48,493 nucleotides of DNA, taken from positions 1-48,493 of the forward strand of contig NZ_JACVUP010000026.1 in NCBI RefSeq assembly GCF_016625195.1. Direction: 5' to 3'. The position numbers and the translations under genes are program-made. Source of the DNA: Erwinia sp. S63. Lineage in GTDB: Bacteria; Pseudomonadota; Gammaproteobacteria; Enterobacterales; Enterobacteriaceae. Below, one piece after another: positions 33,364 to 41,523 of the stretch. The notes beneath the pieces are model-generated. The model was not told the origin of the DNA. It saw only the letters and a list, made by a program, of their open reading frames with translations, and ran no database searches. Numbering within the stretch: the stretch's first letter is position 1; every line of letters begins with the position of its first letter.

Positions 33364-33909
33364 TTAAATGGTGCCGCGAACTTTCTCTGTCAGTTCCTGT
33401 GGGAACTGCATAGCCAGCATGATGTGTTCCACCATGCTGCATTTGCGGCCTGTATTGGTATTGGTGATCACCCAGTACGGTGTGCCGGGAACGTGCTTCG
33501 GCTTAGTATGGGTGCCATTTTGCAGCAGTGTGTGCTCGTCACCCGCAAAATAGACGCGAGTGCGGCCCTGCAGCGAGGCAGTGGCTTCAGCAAATGCTGC
33601 TGGATCAAGACGATAGAGCGTTGACAGTACCAGCATAAAGCGATTAACCGCCTTATTCTGCTCGGCATACTCATCGGAGAGCAGCAGTTCACGCACGGCG
33701 CGTACGCGATCCTGAGGACGCGCTTCGCTGCGCACTGGCTGCGCTTCCTTGACCGAAGCCGAAGCCGCAGCGACAGATGCAGTCGGTGCGCTCTGGCCCG
33801 CGGTAAACTTCAGCATGCGGCGCAAAATATCGGAGGCGCTTTCACCAATGTGCTGCGTGTGGCTGGCAATATAACGGTAGAGTTCTTCGTCAACTTCAAT
33901 CGTTTTCAT
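33364..33909 (-). CDS. seqA: SeqA, sequestration of hemimethylated origin DNA
   Basis: I start at the ATG at 33909 (MKTIEVDEELYRYIASHTQH), which gives 181 residues as in E. coli, instead of the codon at 33945. The N-terminal oligomerisation domain (about 1-35, IGESASDILRRML) is linked by an Ala/Ser-rich stretch (about 36-65) to the GATC-binding domain, with KTKPKHVPGT-like HTKPKHVPGTPYWVITNTNT (about 138-157) near its C terminus. It binds hemimethylated GATC and delays re-initiation of replication. It diverges from ybfF and precedes pgm. Confidence 0.96.
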   Translation of the reverse strand: MKTIEVDEELYRYIASHTQHIGESASDILRRMLKFTAGQSAPTASVAAASASVKEAQPVRSEARPQDRVRAVRELLLSDEYAEQNKAVNRFMLVLSTLYRLDPAAFAEATASLQGRTRVYFAGDEHTLLQNGTHTKPKHVPGTPYWVITNTNTGRKCSMVEHIMLAMQFPQELTEKVRGTI

Positions 33910-34157
33910 CTTATTCCGTACAATTCTGGCAAATGACAGAACCACGCATTATTGCAACGGCCTTAGCAAAATCGAGCTGTGCAAAACGTGAGCGGGCTCT
34001 AACATAAGGATTATAAAGTTAAATCCGTGGCAGCCGATAGCGCTGGCGTCGTTTCAGGGCAAAAGTCGGAATATGCCCTAATGCCTGGCCGGCTGGCTCC
34101 TGGACAGGTGAATTCATGATACCCTAAGCCAAGGTCACAACCGTAAGAACTTTAGCC

Positions 34158-34922
34158 ATGATTTTGAACGCCCGTCTGCAAACTGAACAATCTCCCCCTG
34201 AAGCGTCCCCGATTCTGTTAATTCATGGCCTGTTTGGCAGCCTGGATAACCTTGGCGTGCTGGCACGCGGCGTACGGGATGCTCGCCCCACGTTGCAAGT
34301 AGACGTACGCAACCATGGTTTATCTGAGCGCAGTGAGGTGATGAATTATCACGCCATGGCGCAAGATATCGTGGAGACGCTGGATGCACACCAGATTGAA
34401 CGCGCTGGCGTGATAGGCCACTCGATGGGCGGTAAGATCGCCATGGCACTGAGTGCTGTGGCCCCCGAGCGTATTGAGAAGATGGTGCTGATCGATATCG
34501 CGCCCGTGGATTACCAAACCCGCCGCCACGATGAAATCTTTGCCGGTATTCGCGCCGTCACCGCTGCGGGTGTGACGCGTCGCAGTGAGGCGGCCGAGGT
34601 GATGCGCCAGCATGTCGCCGAAGAGGGGGTGATTCAGTTTATCCTCAAGTCCTTTGTCGAGGGCGAGTGGCGCTTTAACGTGCCGGTGCTGTGGGACAAT
34701 TACACCACGATTTCTGGCTGGGAAGAGGTTCCCGCCTGGCCACATCCCGCATTGTTTATTCGCGGTGGCGATTCTCCTTACCTCGACAATCAGCATCGCA
34801 ATGCACTGCTGCGTCAGTTCCCGCAGGCACACGCACACGTGATTAGCGGGGCCGGTCATTGGGTCCATGCCGAAAAACCTGATGCGGTTTTGCGCGCAGT
34901 TCGTCGCTTTTTTAACCTGTAA
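34158..34922 (+). CDS. ybfF: YbfF, acyl-CoA/malonyl-type esterase of the alpha/beta hydrolase fold
   Basis: The 254-residue protein (same as E. coli) has the oxyanion region LLIHGLFGSLDN (about 20-31), nucleophile Ser89 in VIGHSMGGK, and the catalytic His in GAGHWVHAEKPD (about 234). E. coli YbfF hydrolyses short acyl esters and acyl-CoAs in vitro; the natural substrate is uncertain. It diverges from seqA across a 248-base spacer in which no further gene is seen. Confidence 0.95.
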   Translation: MILNARLQTEQSPPEASPILLIHGLFGSLDNLGVLARGVRDARPTLQVDVRNHGLSERSEVMNYHAMAQDIVETLDAHQIERAGVIGHSMGGKIAMALSAVAPERIEKMVLIDIAPVDYQTRRHDEIFAGIRAVTAAGVTRRSEAAEVMRQHVAEEGVIQFILKSFVEGEWRFNVPVLWDNYTTISGWEEVPAWPHPALFIRGGDSPYLDNQHRNALLRQFPQAHAHVISGAGHWVHAEKPDAVLRAVRRFFNL

Positions 34923-35090
34923 AAGCAAAAGCTTGCCGTATGCGGTTTAGGGTTGGCGTCGCGGATGGCGCTGGAGTATGATGTCGCGCTAAAAATTTGC
35001 CGCGGATGATTTTTTCGCCGCGGTCGGGCCGATAATGTATAAATCGCGCAGCGCCTTTCCGCCGTTCGCGCCCACTCAGTTTCACAAATC

Positions 35091-35366
35091 ATGGCAAAAG
35101 AACAGACAGACCGTACCACGCTTGATCTTTTTGCAGACGAGCGGCGTCCTGGTCGACCCAAAACCAGCCTGCTGACACGTGACGAACAGTTGCGTATCAA
35201 CAAACGTAACCAGCTCAAGCGCGATAAAGTGCGAGGGCTGCGTCGTGTTGAGCTGAAAATGTCCAGCGAGGCGGTAGACGCTTTGAACACGCTGGCCGAG
35301 CAACAAAATATCAGCCGCAGCGAATTGATTGAACAAATGCTGCTGGCGCAACTCAAACTGTCTTAG
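35091..35366 (+). CDS. ybfE: YbfE, small ribbon-helix-helix-like protein
   Basis: The 91-residue protein is close to E. coli YbfE (97). The basic N terminus DERRPGRPKTSLLTRDEQL is followed by RVELKMSSEAVDAL-type beta-alpha and SRSELIEQMLLAQLKLS, the pattern of a ribbon-helix-helix DNA-binding fold. E. coli YbfE is induced in the SOS response, but I see no CTG-N10-CAG LexA core in 34923-35090. A CCGCGG hairpin (35000-35023) lies upstream. The role is unknown. Confidence 0.9.
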   Translation: MAKEQTDRTTLDLFADERRPGRPKTSLLTRDEQLRINKRNQLKRDKVRGLRRVELKMSSEAVDALNTLAEQQNISRSELIEQMLLAQLKLS

Positions 35367-35501
35367 CGCGTTGACCGCACGCAGGAACACAAAGTTCAGG
35401 CTTTACTCGTTCCGCCCTTTTCAACGGTCTGCTATCATTCGCTAACATGTGCAGTCAATTGACTTACTTTCACAATCAGGCTTTAAGAGGTTACTTAACC
35501 C

Positions 35502-36032
35502 ATGGCAATCGTAGGCATTTTCTTCGGCAGCGATACCGGCAACACTGAAAACATTGCAAAAATGATCCAGAAACAACTGGGTAAAGATGTCGCCGAAGTG
35601 CATGACATTGCTAAGAGCACCAAAGAAGATCTCGCAGCGTTCGACATCCTGCTGCTGGGTATTCCTACCTGGTATTACGGCGAAGCACAGTGTGACTGGG
35701 ATGACTTTTTCCCTACGCTGGAAGAGATCGACTTTAATGGCAAACTGGTGGCGCTGTTTGGTTGTGGCGACCAGGAAGACTATGCAGAGTATTTCTGTGA
35801 TGCGATGGGAACGATTCGCGACATCATTGAACCAAACGGCGCGGTGATTGTGGGCCACTGGCCGACTGAGGGCTATCATTTTGAAGCCTCAAAAGGTCTG
35901 GCAGATGACAAACACTTCCTCGGCCTGGCGATTGACGAAGACCGTCAACCTGAGCTGACCAACGAACGTGTTGATGCCTGGGTGAAACAGATTTTTGATG
36001 AGCTGCAGTTAAAAGAGATCATCGAAGCCTGA
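35502..36032 (+). CDS. fldA: FldA, flavodoxin I
   Basis: The 176-residue protein has the E. coli length. The FMN phosphate loop GSDTGNTENIA (about 9-19), the ring-stacking Trp in GIPTWYYGEAQCDWDD (about 57) and the second loop FGCGDQEDYAEYFCDA (about 86-101) are visible. It is a low-potential electron donor to IspG, IspH, biotin synthase and ribonucleotide reductase activation. It lies upstream of fur, as in E. coli, with read-through possible. Confidence 0.97.
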   Translation: MAIVGIFFGSDTGNTENIAKMIQKQLGKDVAEVHDIAKSTKEDLAAFDILLLGIPTWYYGEAQCDWDDFFPTLEEIDFNGKLVALFGCGDQEDYAEYFCDAMGTIRDIIEPNGAVIVGHWPTEGYHFEASKGLADDKHFLGLAIDEDRQPELTNERVDAWVKQIFDELQLKEIIEA

Positions 36033-36043
36033 TGCCTCGCCTC

Positions 36044-36071
36044 CCCAATGTGAGCGCTGGCTCACATTGGG
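36044..36071. other. 12-bp hairpin after fldA
   Basis: CCCAATGTGAGC and GCTCACATTGGG pair perfectly around GCTG, 12 bases after the fldA stop. The next bases ACAAAGGAA give no U tract. The 22-base core also resembles a LacI-family operator, but its place in an intergenic 3' end suggests an RNA structure. Confidence 0.55.
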
Positions 36072-36109
36072 ACAAAGGAATTTCCTATAAAAATAATAGC
36101 TACGGTTTT

Positions 36110-36137
36110 TTAACTTTTCCCCGCAAATCTGTAGAAT
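36110..36137 (+). promoter_or_regulatory. candidate distal promoter of fur
   Basis: TTAACT (36110-36115), a 16-base spacer and TAGAAT (36132-36137) form a moderate promoter in the fldA-fur gap. It would give a leader of about 240 bases that includes a small ORF and the uof-like frame. Confidence 0.4.
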
Positions 36138-36190
36138 ACCCGCAATGGTCATCCGCTTATTCCTCTGATTGTTGACTGAGGCTGAGTGAA

Positions 36191-36256
36191 ATGGAAACCC
36201 AAACCACACCGTTCCGCGCTGACGTAGGCGATGTTTATCCTTACGACTTTTGTTGA
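36191..36256 (+). CDS. small open reading frame of 21 codons in the fur leader
   Basis: ATG at 36191 follows TGAGG by nine bases and encodes METQTTPFRADVGDVYPYDF plus Cys, then TGA. The TPFRADV stretch resembles the N terminus of MetE-like proteins of the YxjG type (PFRADVVGSFLRP), so it could be a remnant, but a short chance match cannot be excluded. I do not recognise a function, and its translation is not proven. Confidence 0.25.
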   Translation: METQTTPFRADVGDVYPYDFC

Positions 36257-36273
36257 TTTGCGCGATACCCCGG

Positions 36274-36320
36274 TTTTCATTTCACTGCTTGAGTTCTATA
36301 ATGAGACGCAAATGAGAATA
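36274..36320 (+). promoter_or_regulatory. proximal fur promoter with weak Fur-box-like sequence
   Basis: TTTTCA (36274-36279), a 17-base spacer and the consensus -10 TATAAT (36297-36302) form a good promoter. From 36297 the DNA reads ATAATGAGACGCAAATGAGA, which partly matches the Fur box (about 11 of 19 bases), consistent with autoregulation. Confidence 0.6.
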
Positions 36321-36361
36321 CGCGTGACCTAAACATTCAAGGCCCCTGCGCCGTAAGTGAC

Positions 36362-36391
36362 ATGCAAAGTAACAGGACAATATCCGAATGA
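36362..36391 (+). CDS. uof: uof-like upstream frame overlapping the fur start
   Basis: ATG at 36362 opens MQSNRTISE and ends in a TGA that shares three bases with the fur ATG (ATGA). The same frame stays open upstream to a TGA at 36302 and contains RDLNIQGPCAVSD, but no other ATG, GTG or TTG. In E. coli the frame uof upstream of fur is translationally coupled to fur and is the target of RyhB. Whether translation starts upstream at a rare codon here is open. Confidence 0.35.
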   Translation: MQSNRTISE

Positions 36392-36837
36392 CTGACAACA
36401 ACTCCGCATTGAAGAAGGCTGGCCTGAAAGTCACTCTGCCAAGATTGAAAATTTTGGAAGTGCTTCAGGGACCTGGCCCCGAGTCCCATCACGTCAGTGC
36501 GGAAGATTTGTATAAGCGCCTGATCGATATGGGCGAAGAGATTGGCCTGGCAACGGTATATCGCGTTCTTAACCAGTTTGATGACGCGGGTATCGTCACC
36601 CGTCATAACTTCGAAGGCGGCAAATCCGTATTCGAACTGACTCAGCAACATCACCATGACCACTTAATCTGCCTGGATTGTGGCAAAGTGATCGAATTCA
36701 GCGATGAATCAATCGAAACGCGTCAGCGTGAAATTGCCACTCGCCATGGCATCAAACTCAGCAACCACAGCCTGTACCTGTATGGTCACTGTGCGTTGGG
36801 AGACTGCCGCGAAGACGATACGCTCCACGATAAGTAA
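36388..36837 (+). CDS. fur: Fur, ferric uptake regulator
   Basis: The 149-residue protein (E. coli 148) has an N-terminal winged helix (about 1-83, MTDNNSALKKAGLKVTLPRL and LATVYRVLNQFDDAGIV) and a dimerisation domain. Metal residues include the His cluster HHHDHLIC (88-95) and the Cys pair Cys95 and Cys98 in CLDCGKV; a further CALGDC lies near the end. It represses iron uptake with Fe2+. One residue is inserted near 30 relative to E. coli. A hairpin terminator follows. Confidence 0.98.
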   Translation: MTDNNSALKKAGLKVTLPRLKILEVLQGPGPESHHVSAEDLYKRLIDMGEEIGLATVYRVLNQFDDAGIVTRHNFEGGKSVFELTQQHHHDHLICLDCGKVIEFSDESIETRQREIATRHGIKLSNHSLYLYGHCALGDCREDDTLHDK

Positions 36838-36856
36838 TTGAGTGTGCTATGCAGTA

Positions 36857-36889
36857 TAAAAAAACCGGTGCCTGTCACCGGTTTTTTTA
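36857..36889. terminator. bidirectional terminator between fur and the NTF2-like gene
   Basis: A 10-bp perfect stem AAAACCGGTG/CACCGGTTTT with loop CCTGT (36861-36885) ends in a T run on the plus strand. The preceding A run would give Us on the minus strand, so it can serve both convergent genes. Confidence 0.88.
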
Positions 36890-36898
36890 TGCCTGTAA

Positions 36899-37294
36899 TC
36901 AGGCGATAAAGGTTTCGTGCAGATAGCGCCAGCGAGGAATGGTCGTGCTGCAATCCAATACGGCCAAAGAGATGCGCGTTTGGTTGGTGCCGTTCAGCAT
37001 TTGCAGTTCACGATACTGGATCGTCACTTCCTGGCTCTGCTGCGAAATGATGGCATGCTCACTGGTGGCAATGCGCAGACCTTCCCGCTGGCCGTGCAGT
37101 TTGCGAAACAGCACTTCGGTTTCATTCAGATCCAACTGCTTACCCAGCGGCGTGACCATTTTGAAATCCGGGTGAAAGTGTGACAAAAGCAGTTCCATGC
37201 TGTCATCACTGCCTTCTACCTGGTTAAAAACACGTTCAATAAGCTGATGTAATACCACCACGCTATGCTTAGCTTCCAGGGCGAGACTCGTCAT
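36899..37294 (-). CDS. NTF2-like (DUF4440/SnoaL fold) protein of unknown function
   Basis: I start at the ATG at 37294 (MTSLALEAKHSVVVLHQLIE), seven bases after AAAGGA, giving 131 residues; the frame extends upstream to 37423 but the added residues look non-coding. The protein has an N-terminal helix pair, then SMELLLSHFHPDFKMVTPLG (about 33-52), typical of NTF2-like folds, and beta strands EVTIQYRELQML, TRISLAVLDC and RWRYLHETFIA. No catalytic motif is obvious. In E. coli chiPQ occupies this place between fur and glnS, so this gene is a lineage-specific neighbour. Confidence 0.65.
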   Translation of the reverse strand: MTSLALEAKHSVVVLHQLIERVFNQVEGSDDSMELLLSHFHPDFKMVTPLGKQLDLNETEVLFRKLHGQREGLRIATSEHAIISQQSQEVTIQYRELQMLNGTNQTRISLAVLDCSTTIPRWRYLHETFIA

Positions 37295-37470
37295 TTTTTT
37301 TCCTTTGATAACCCGCAGAGCTTTGTTGAGAGCGCATAGCCTACCTGAAATACAATTTTTCACACTCGCAAATGGGTTAATTTTGCTAAAGTCAGAATTG
37401 TCGCAAAATGAGACAATAAGCACCGGTTGCCGCCATTAGCATAATTGATTGCCCGTGACGAATTACAGGC

Positions 37471-37497
37471 AATAAAAAAGGGCGATTGCTCGCCCTT
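37471..37497 (-). terminator. terminator of glnS
   Basis: On the minus strand the 8-bp stem AAGGGCGA/TCGCCCTT with a four-base loop (37478-37497) is followed by TTTTATT. It lies about 35 bases after the glnS stop. Confidence 0.88.
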
Positions 37498-37529
37498 TCA
37501 TGATCATATTGTGCTATCGACGAAGGATA

Positions 37530-39197
37530 TTACTCGCCAATTTTCGCGAAGGTATCGCGTAATCCCACCGTACGGTTAAATACCGGCTTGCCTGGCTGCG
37601 AGTAGACGCTATCAGCACAGAAGTAGCCTTCACGTTCAAACTGATACGCAGCAGTTACCGCTGCATCGCGCAGACCTGACTCGACGAAGCCCTGTTTGAT
37701 TTCCAGCGAGTTCGGGTTGATGGTGGTCAGGAAGTCTTCTGCTGCTGCCGGATTTGGCACGCTGAACAAGCGGTCATACAGACGGAACTCCGCTGGCAGC
37801 GCGTGAATCGCAGAAACCCAATGAATCACGCCTTTCACTTTGCGGCCGTCAGCTGGGTCTTTACTCAGCGTGTCTACATCACAGGTGGCGTAGATGCAGG
37901 TGATATTGCCATCTTCATCTTTCGCCACACGCTCAGCGCGGATCACATAGGCATTACGCAGACGCACTTCTTTGCCCAGCACCAGACGCTTGTACTGTTT
38001 GTTAGCTTCTTCACGGAAGTCAGCACGATCGATCCATACTTCGCGGCTGAACGGCACTTCACGCGTACCCATCTCCGGTTTATTCGGATGATTAGGCATG
38101 GTCAGCGTTTCTTCATGACCGGCTGGCAGATTTTCGATCACCACTTTCAGCGGGTCGAGTACTGCCATCGCGCGCGGGGCGTTCTCATTGAGATCGTCAC
38201 GAATACAAGACTCCAGCGAGGCCATCTCAACGATGTTGTCCTGTTTAGTCACGCCGATGCGGCGGCAGAACTCACGAATTGAAGCTGCGCTGTAACCACG
38301 ACGGCGCAGGCCTGAAACGGTCAGCATGCGCGGATCATCCCAGCCTTCCACCACTTTCTCGGTGACCAGTTGCGTCAGCTTACGCTTCGACATCACCGCG
38401 TATTCCAGATTCAGACGCGAGAATTCGTACTGGCGCGGATGCTGTGGAATGGTGATGTTGTCCAGCACCCAATCGTATAGACGACGGTTGTCCTGGAACT
38501 CCAGCGTACACAGTGAGTGCGTAATGCCTTCGATCGCATCCGAAATGCAGTGGGTAAAGTCGTACATCGGGTAGATGCACCACTTATCACCGGTCTGATG
38601 ATGATCGGCAAACTTAATGCGGTATAGCACCGGATCGCGCATCACGATAAAGCTGGAAGCCATGTCGATTTTGGCACGCAGACAAGCTTTACCTTCCTCG
38701 AAACCGCCATCACGCATTTTCTGGAACAGCGCGAGGTTCTCTTCCACGCTGCGATCGCGGTACGGGCTGTTTTTGCCAGGTGCCGTCAGGGTGCCGCGAT
38801 ATTCACGGATCTCTTCTGCCGACAACTCATCAACGTAAGCCAGACCTTTATTGATCAGCTCAACGGCGTAGTTAAACAGTTGGTCGAAATAGTCTGAGGA
38901 GTAACGAATGTTGCCGCTCCACTCAAAGCCCAGCCATTGCACGTCACGCTTGATGGATTCAACGAACTCCAGGTCTTCTTTCACCGGGTTAGTATCGTCA
39001 AAACGCAGGTTGCACTGTCCTTGATAATCCTGAGCGATACCAAAGTTCAGGCAGATAGATTTCGCATGGCCAATATGCAGGTAACCATTGGGCTCAGGCG
39101 GGAAACGGGTATGCACACTGCTGTGCTTACCGCTCGCCAAATCTTCGTCGATGATCTGACGAATAAAGTTCGTTGGGCGGGCTTCAGCCTCACTCAT
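37530..39197 (-). CDS. glnS: GlnS, glutaminyl-tRNA synthetase
   Basis: I start at the ATG at 39197 (MSEAEARPTNFIRQIID), with GAGGA eight bases upstream, which gives 555 residues (E. coli 554); the reading from 39278 adds a non-conserved leader. Class I motifs are HIGHAKS (about 41) and VMSKRKL (about 269). The C-terminal beta-barrels bind the anticodon. It charges tRNA-Gln; three tRNA-Gln genes lie at the other end of the window. No gene is present between it and nagE. Confidence 0.97.
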   Translation of the reverse strand: MSEAEARPTNFIRQIIDEDLASGKHSSVHTRFPPEPNGYLHIGHAKSICLNFGIAQDYQGQCNLRFDDTNPVKEDLEFVESIKRDVQWLGFEWSGNIRYSSDYFDQLFNYAVELINKGLAYVDELSAEEIREYRGTLTAPGKNSPYRDRSVEENLALFQKMRDGGFEEGKACLRAKIDMASSFIVMRDPVLYRIKFADHHQTGDKWCIYPMYDFTHCISDAIEGITHSLCTLEFQDNRRLYDWVLDNITIPQHPRQYEFSRLNLEYAVMSKRKLTQLVTEKVVEGWDDPRMLTVSGLRRRGYSAASIREFCRRIGVTKQDNIVEMASLESCIRDDLNENAPRAMAVLDPLKVVIENLPAGHEETLTMPNHPNKPEMGTREVPFSREVWIDRADFREEANKQYKRLVLGKEVRLRNAYVIRAERVAKDEDGNITCIYATCDVDTLSKDPADGRKVKGVIHWVSAIHALPAEFRLYDRLFSVPNPAAAEDFLTTINPNSLEIKQGFVESGLRDAAVTAAYQFEREGYFCADSVYSQPGKPVFNRTVGLRDTFAKIGE

Positions 39198-39301
39198 CTC
39201 AAAATCCTCAAAACAATAGCGGGTGATTTGTACCACGAAGTAACGGAGTATGATCCACAAAGCGCAGGAGGGAAACAACCGTTTGTTGGTCGTTTTAAAA
39301 C

Positions 39302-39329
39302 AAAAAAGGCAGGAATTGCTTCCTGCCTT
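39302..39329 (-). terminator. terminator of nagE
   Basis: A 10-bp perfect stem AAGGCAGGAA/TTCCTGCCTT with loop TTGC (39306-39329) is followed on the minus strand by TTTTG. It starts about 20 bases after the nagE stop. Confidence 0.9.
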
Positions 39330-39348
39330 CTGGCTAAATCACAAGGAC

Positions 39349-41379
39349 TTAGTTTTTCACTTCATACAGCGGCGTGACGCCTGCAACCACCGAACCGCTG
39401 GCCAGCAGATTCAGGCCAGCGAAATCATCGCTGTTGCTGACGACCACCGGGCTAATCATCGAACGCGCGTTGGCGTTGAGGAAGTCCAGATCCATCTCCA
39501 GAATCGGCTGACCGGCGCTGACGGTTGCCCCCTCTTCCACCAGACGTGTGAAGCCTTTTCCTTCCAGCGCCACGGTGTCCAGGCCCATGTGCACCACGAT
39601 CTCAACGCCATTGGCCGCTTCCAGACAGAACGCATGGTTGGTGTTGAAGATTTTCACCACGGTACCGGCAATCGGTGCCACCACGGTTTTGTCGGTTGGC
39701 TTGATTGCCAGACCATCACCCACGGCTTTGCTGGCGAAAGCTTCATCTGGCACGGCATCCAGGGCGACAATCTCGCCGGTTACCGGTGCCACCAGCGTAG
39801 CGATGACCGCTTTTTCCGTATTGAGAACGGCCTGTGGTTTAGCCGCAACGGGTGCAGCAGTTGATGCGGCGGCGGAAGCGGCCACTGGACCTTTGCTCAA
39901 CACGGTTTTCATCGCGCTGGCAATGATTTCAGCCTGCGTGCCGACGATCACTTGCACGCTCTGCTTGTTCAGGCGAATCACACCCGACGCACCCAGACGT
40001 TTCGCCACGCCATCATTCACCTGTGCAGAATCTTTCACGTTCAGACGCAGACGAGTGATACAGGCATCGATGTTGGTCAGGTTATCGGAGCCGCCAACGG
40101 CTGCAATGTAACGACGTGCCAGTGATTCGGTCTGGCTTTCACCGTTACCGCTGTGATCTACGTTGACGTCATAGCCGTCAGTTTCATCGCCCGCAGACAA
40201 TTCACGACCCGGTGTCATCAGATTGAATTTCTGAATAGTGAAACGGAACACCACATAGTAGATGGCGAAGAACACCAGGCCTTGTGGGATCAGCATCCAC
40301 CAATTCACCGCCAGCGGGTTACGCGTTGACAACACCATATCCACTAAGCCGGCACTGAAGCCGAAGCCAGCAATCCAGTGCATGCTCGCGGCGATAAATA
40401 CGGAGATACCGGTCAATACCGCATGGATCACATACAGCACTGGCGCCACGAACATGAAGGAGAATTCCAGCGGTTCAGTGATACCGGTGAAGAAGGCAGC
40501 AAACGCAGCAGCCAGCATGATACCGCCAACTTTAGCGCGGTTTTCTGGACGTGCGCAGTGGAAGATAGCCAATGCCGCACCCGGCAGACCAAACATCATG
40601 ATCGGGAAGAAGCCCGCCTGATAGCGACCGGTAATACCCGGGATACCTGTGCCATTCGCGATAGATTGCGCACCGCCGAGGAACTTAGGAATATCGTTAA
40701 TGCCAGCCACATCAAACCAGAACACGGAGTTCAGTGCGTGATGCAGACCGACCGGAATCAGCAAGCGGTTAAAGAAGGCGTACACGCCCGCGCCCACTGA
40801 GCCCATTTTCTGAATGTGCTCACCGAAGTTCACCAGGCCGCCGAAGATGATTGGCCAGATGTACATCAGGATGAACGCCACGACGATCATCAGGAACGAG
40901 ACGAGAATCGGCACCAAACGGCGTCCGCTGAAGAACGACAGCGCTTTGGGCAGCTCAACATGGCTAAAGCGGTTGTACACTTCAGCGGAGAGAATACCGA
41001 CCAGAATACCCACAAACTGGTTATTGATCTTGCCGAAGGCAGCAGGCACCTGATCGACCGGGATCTTCTGAATCATCGCTACTGCGGCAGGTGAACAGAG
41101 TGTTGTCACCACCAGGAAGCCAACGAAGCCGGTTAACGCGGCTGCACCATCTTTATCTTTCGACATACCGTAAGCCACACCAATGGCAAACAGCACAGAC
41201 ATGTTTTCGATAATGGCGGAACCAGACTTGATCAACAGTGCTGCCAGCGCATTGCCTGCACCCCAGCTATCTGGATCAATCCAATACCCTACCCCCATCA
41301 AGATTGCCGCTGCCGGCAGTGTCGCTACCGGCACCATAAGCGCGCGGCCGACCTTTTGCAGATATCCTAAAATACTCAC
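39349..41379 (-). CDS. nagE: NagE, GlcNAc-specific PTS enzyme IICBA
   Basis: The 676-residue protein is longer than E. coli NagE (648). The IIC membrane domain (about 1-370) starts MSILGYLQKVGRALMVPV and has ten or so helices. The IIB domain (about 400-485) has the phosphorylated Cys in NIDACITRLRLNV. An Ala/Pro-rich linker (about 490-515, SAAASTAAPVAAKPQAV) leads to the IIA domain (about 520-676) with the His of VEIVVHMGLDTV. It imports and phosphorylates N-acetylglucosamine. It diverges from nagBACD. The longer linker accounts for part of the extra length. Confidence 0.97.
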   Translation of the reverse strand: MSILGYLQKVGRALMVPVATLPAAAILMGVGYWIDPDSWGAGNALAALLIKSGSAIIENMSVLFAIGVAYGMSKDKDGAAALTGFVGFLVVTTLCSPAAVAMIQKIPVDQVPAAFGKINNQFVGILVGILSAEVYNRFSHVELPKALSFFSGRRLVPILVSFLMIVVAFILMYIWPIIFGGLVNFGEHIQKMGSVGAGVYAFFNRLLIPVGLHHALNSVFWFDVAGINDIPKFLGGAQSIANGTGIPGITGRYQAGFFPIMMFGLPGAALAIFHCARPENRAKVGGIMLAAAFAAFFTGITEPLEFSFMFVAPVLYVIHAVLTGISVFIAASMHWIAGFGFSAGLVDMVLSTRNPLAVNWWMLIPQGLVFFAIYYVVFRFTIQKFNLMTPGRELSAGDETDGYDVNVDHSGNGESQTESLARRYIAAVGGSDNLTNIDACITRLRLNVKDSAQVNDGVAKRLGASGVIRLNKQSVQVIVGTQAEIIASAMKTVLSKGPVAASAAASTAAPVAAKPQAVLNTEKAVIATLVAPVTGEIVALDAVPDEAFASKAVGDGLAIKPTDKTVVAPIAGTVVKIFNTNHAFCLEAANGVEIVVHMGLDTVALEGKGFTRLVEEGATVSAGQPILEMDLDFLNANARSMISPVVVSNSDDFAGLNLLASGSVVAGVTPLYEVKN

Positions 41380-41478
41380 CTTTTTCTCCCCCTATGAGAC
41401 TGGCGTTTTGCCGTAGCGCGGGTTGATTTTATTATCCCTACGCTCGGTACCTTGATGACATCTTTCACCACGAGGCGC

Positions 41479-41515
41479 AGTGTAAAGATAAATTAATTCG
41501 CCTCGCAAATTAAAA
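41479..41515 (-). promoter_or_regulatory. nagE promoter -10 and NagC operator 1
   Basis: AATTAATTCGC and GCAAATTAAA flank CCTC in an imperfect dyad (41490-41515), matching the NagC/Mlc operator type (TTCGC with AT flanks). The nagE -10 TACACT is at 41479-41484 on the minus strand, so the operator covers the promoter. The predicted start near 41472 puts the CRP site at -61.5. Confidence 0.75.
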
Positions 41516-41523
41516 CCACAGTA

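Noticed and set aside
35000..35023. CCGCGG hairpin upstream of ybfE as a terminator of ybfF
   Set aside because: The T run lies inside the loop and not after the stem, so it does not fit a terminator; kept only as a remark under ybfE.
36231..36332. 33-codon frame in the fur leader (MFILTTFVDLRDTPVFISLL and more)
   Set aside because: It overlaps the proximal fur promoter and its -10, and has no convincing RBS.
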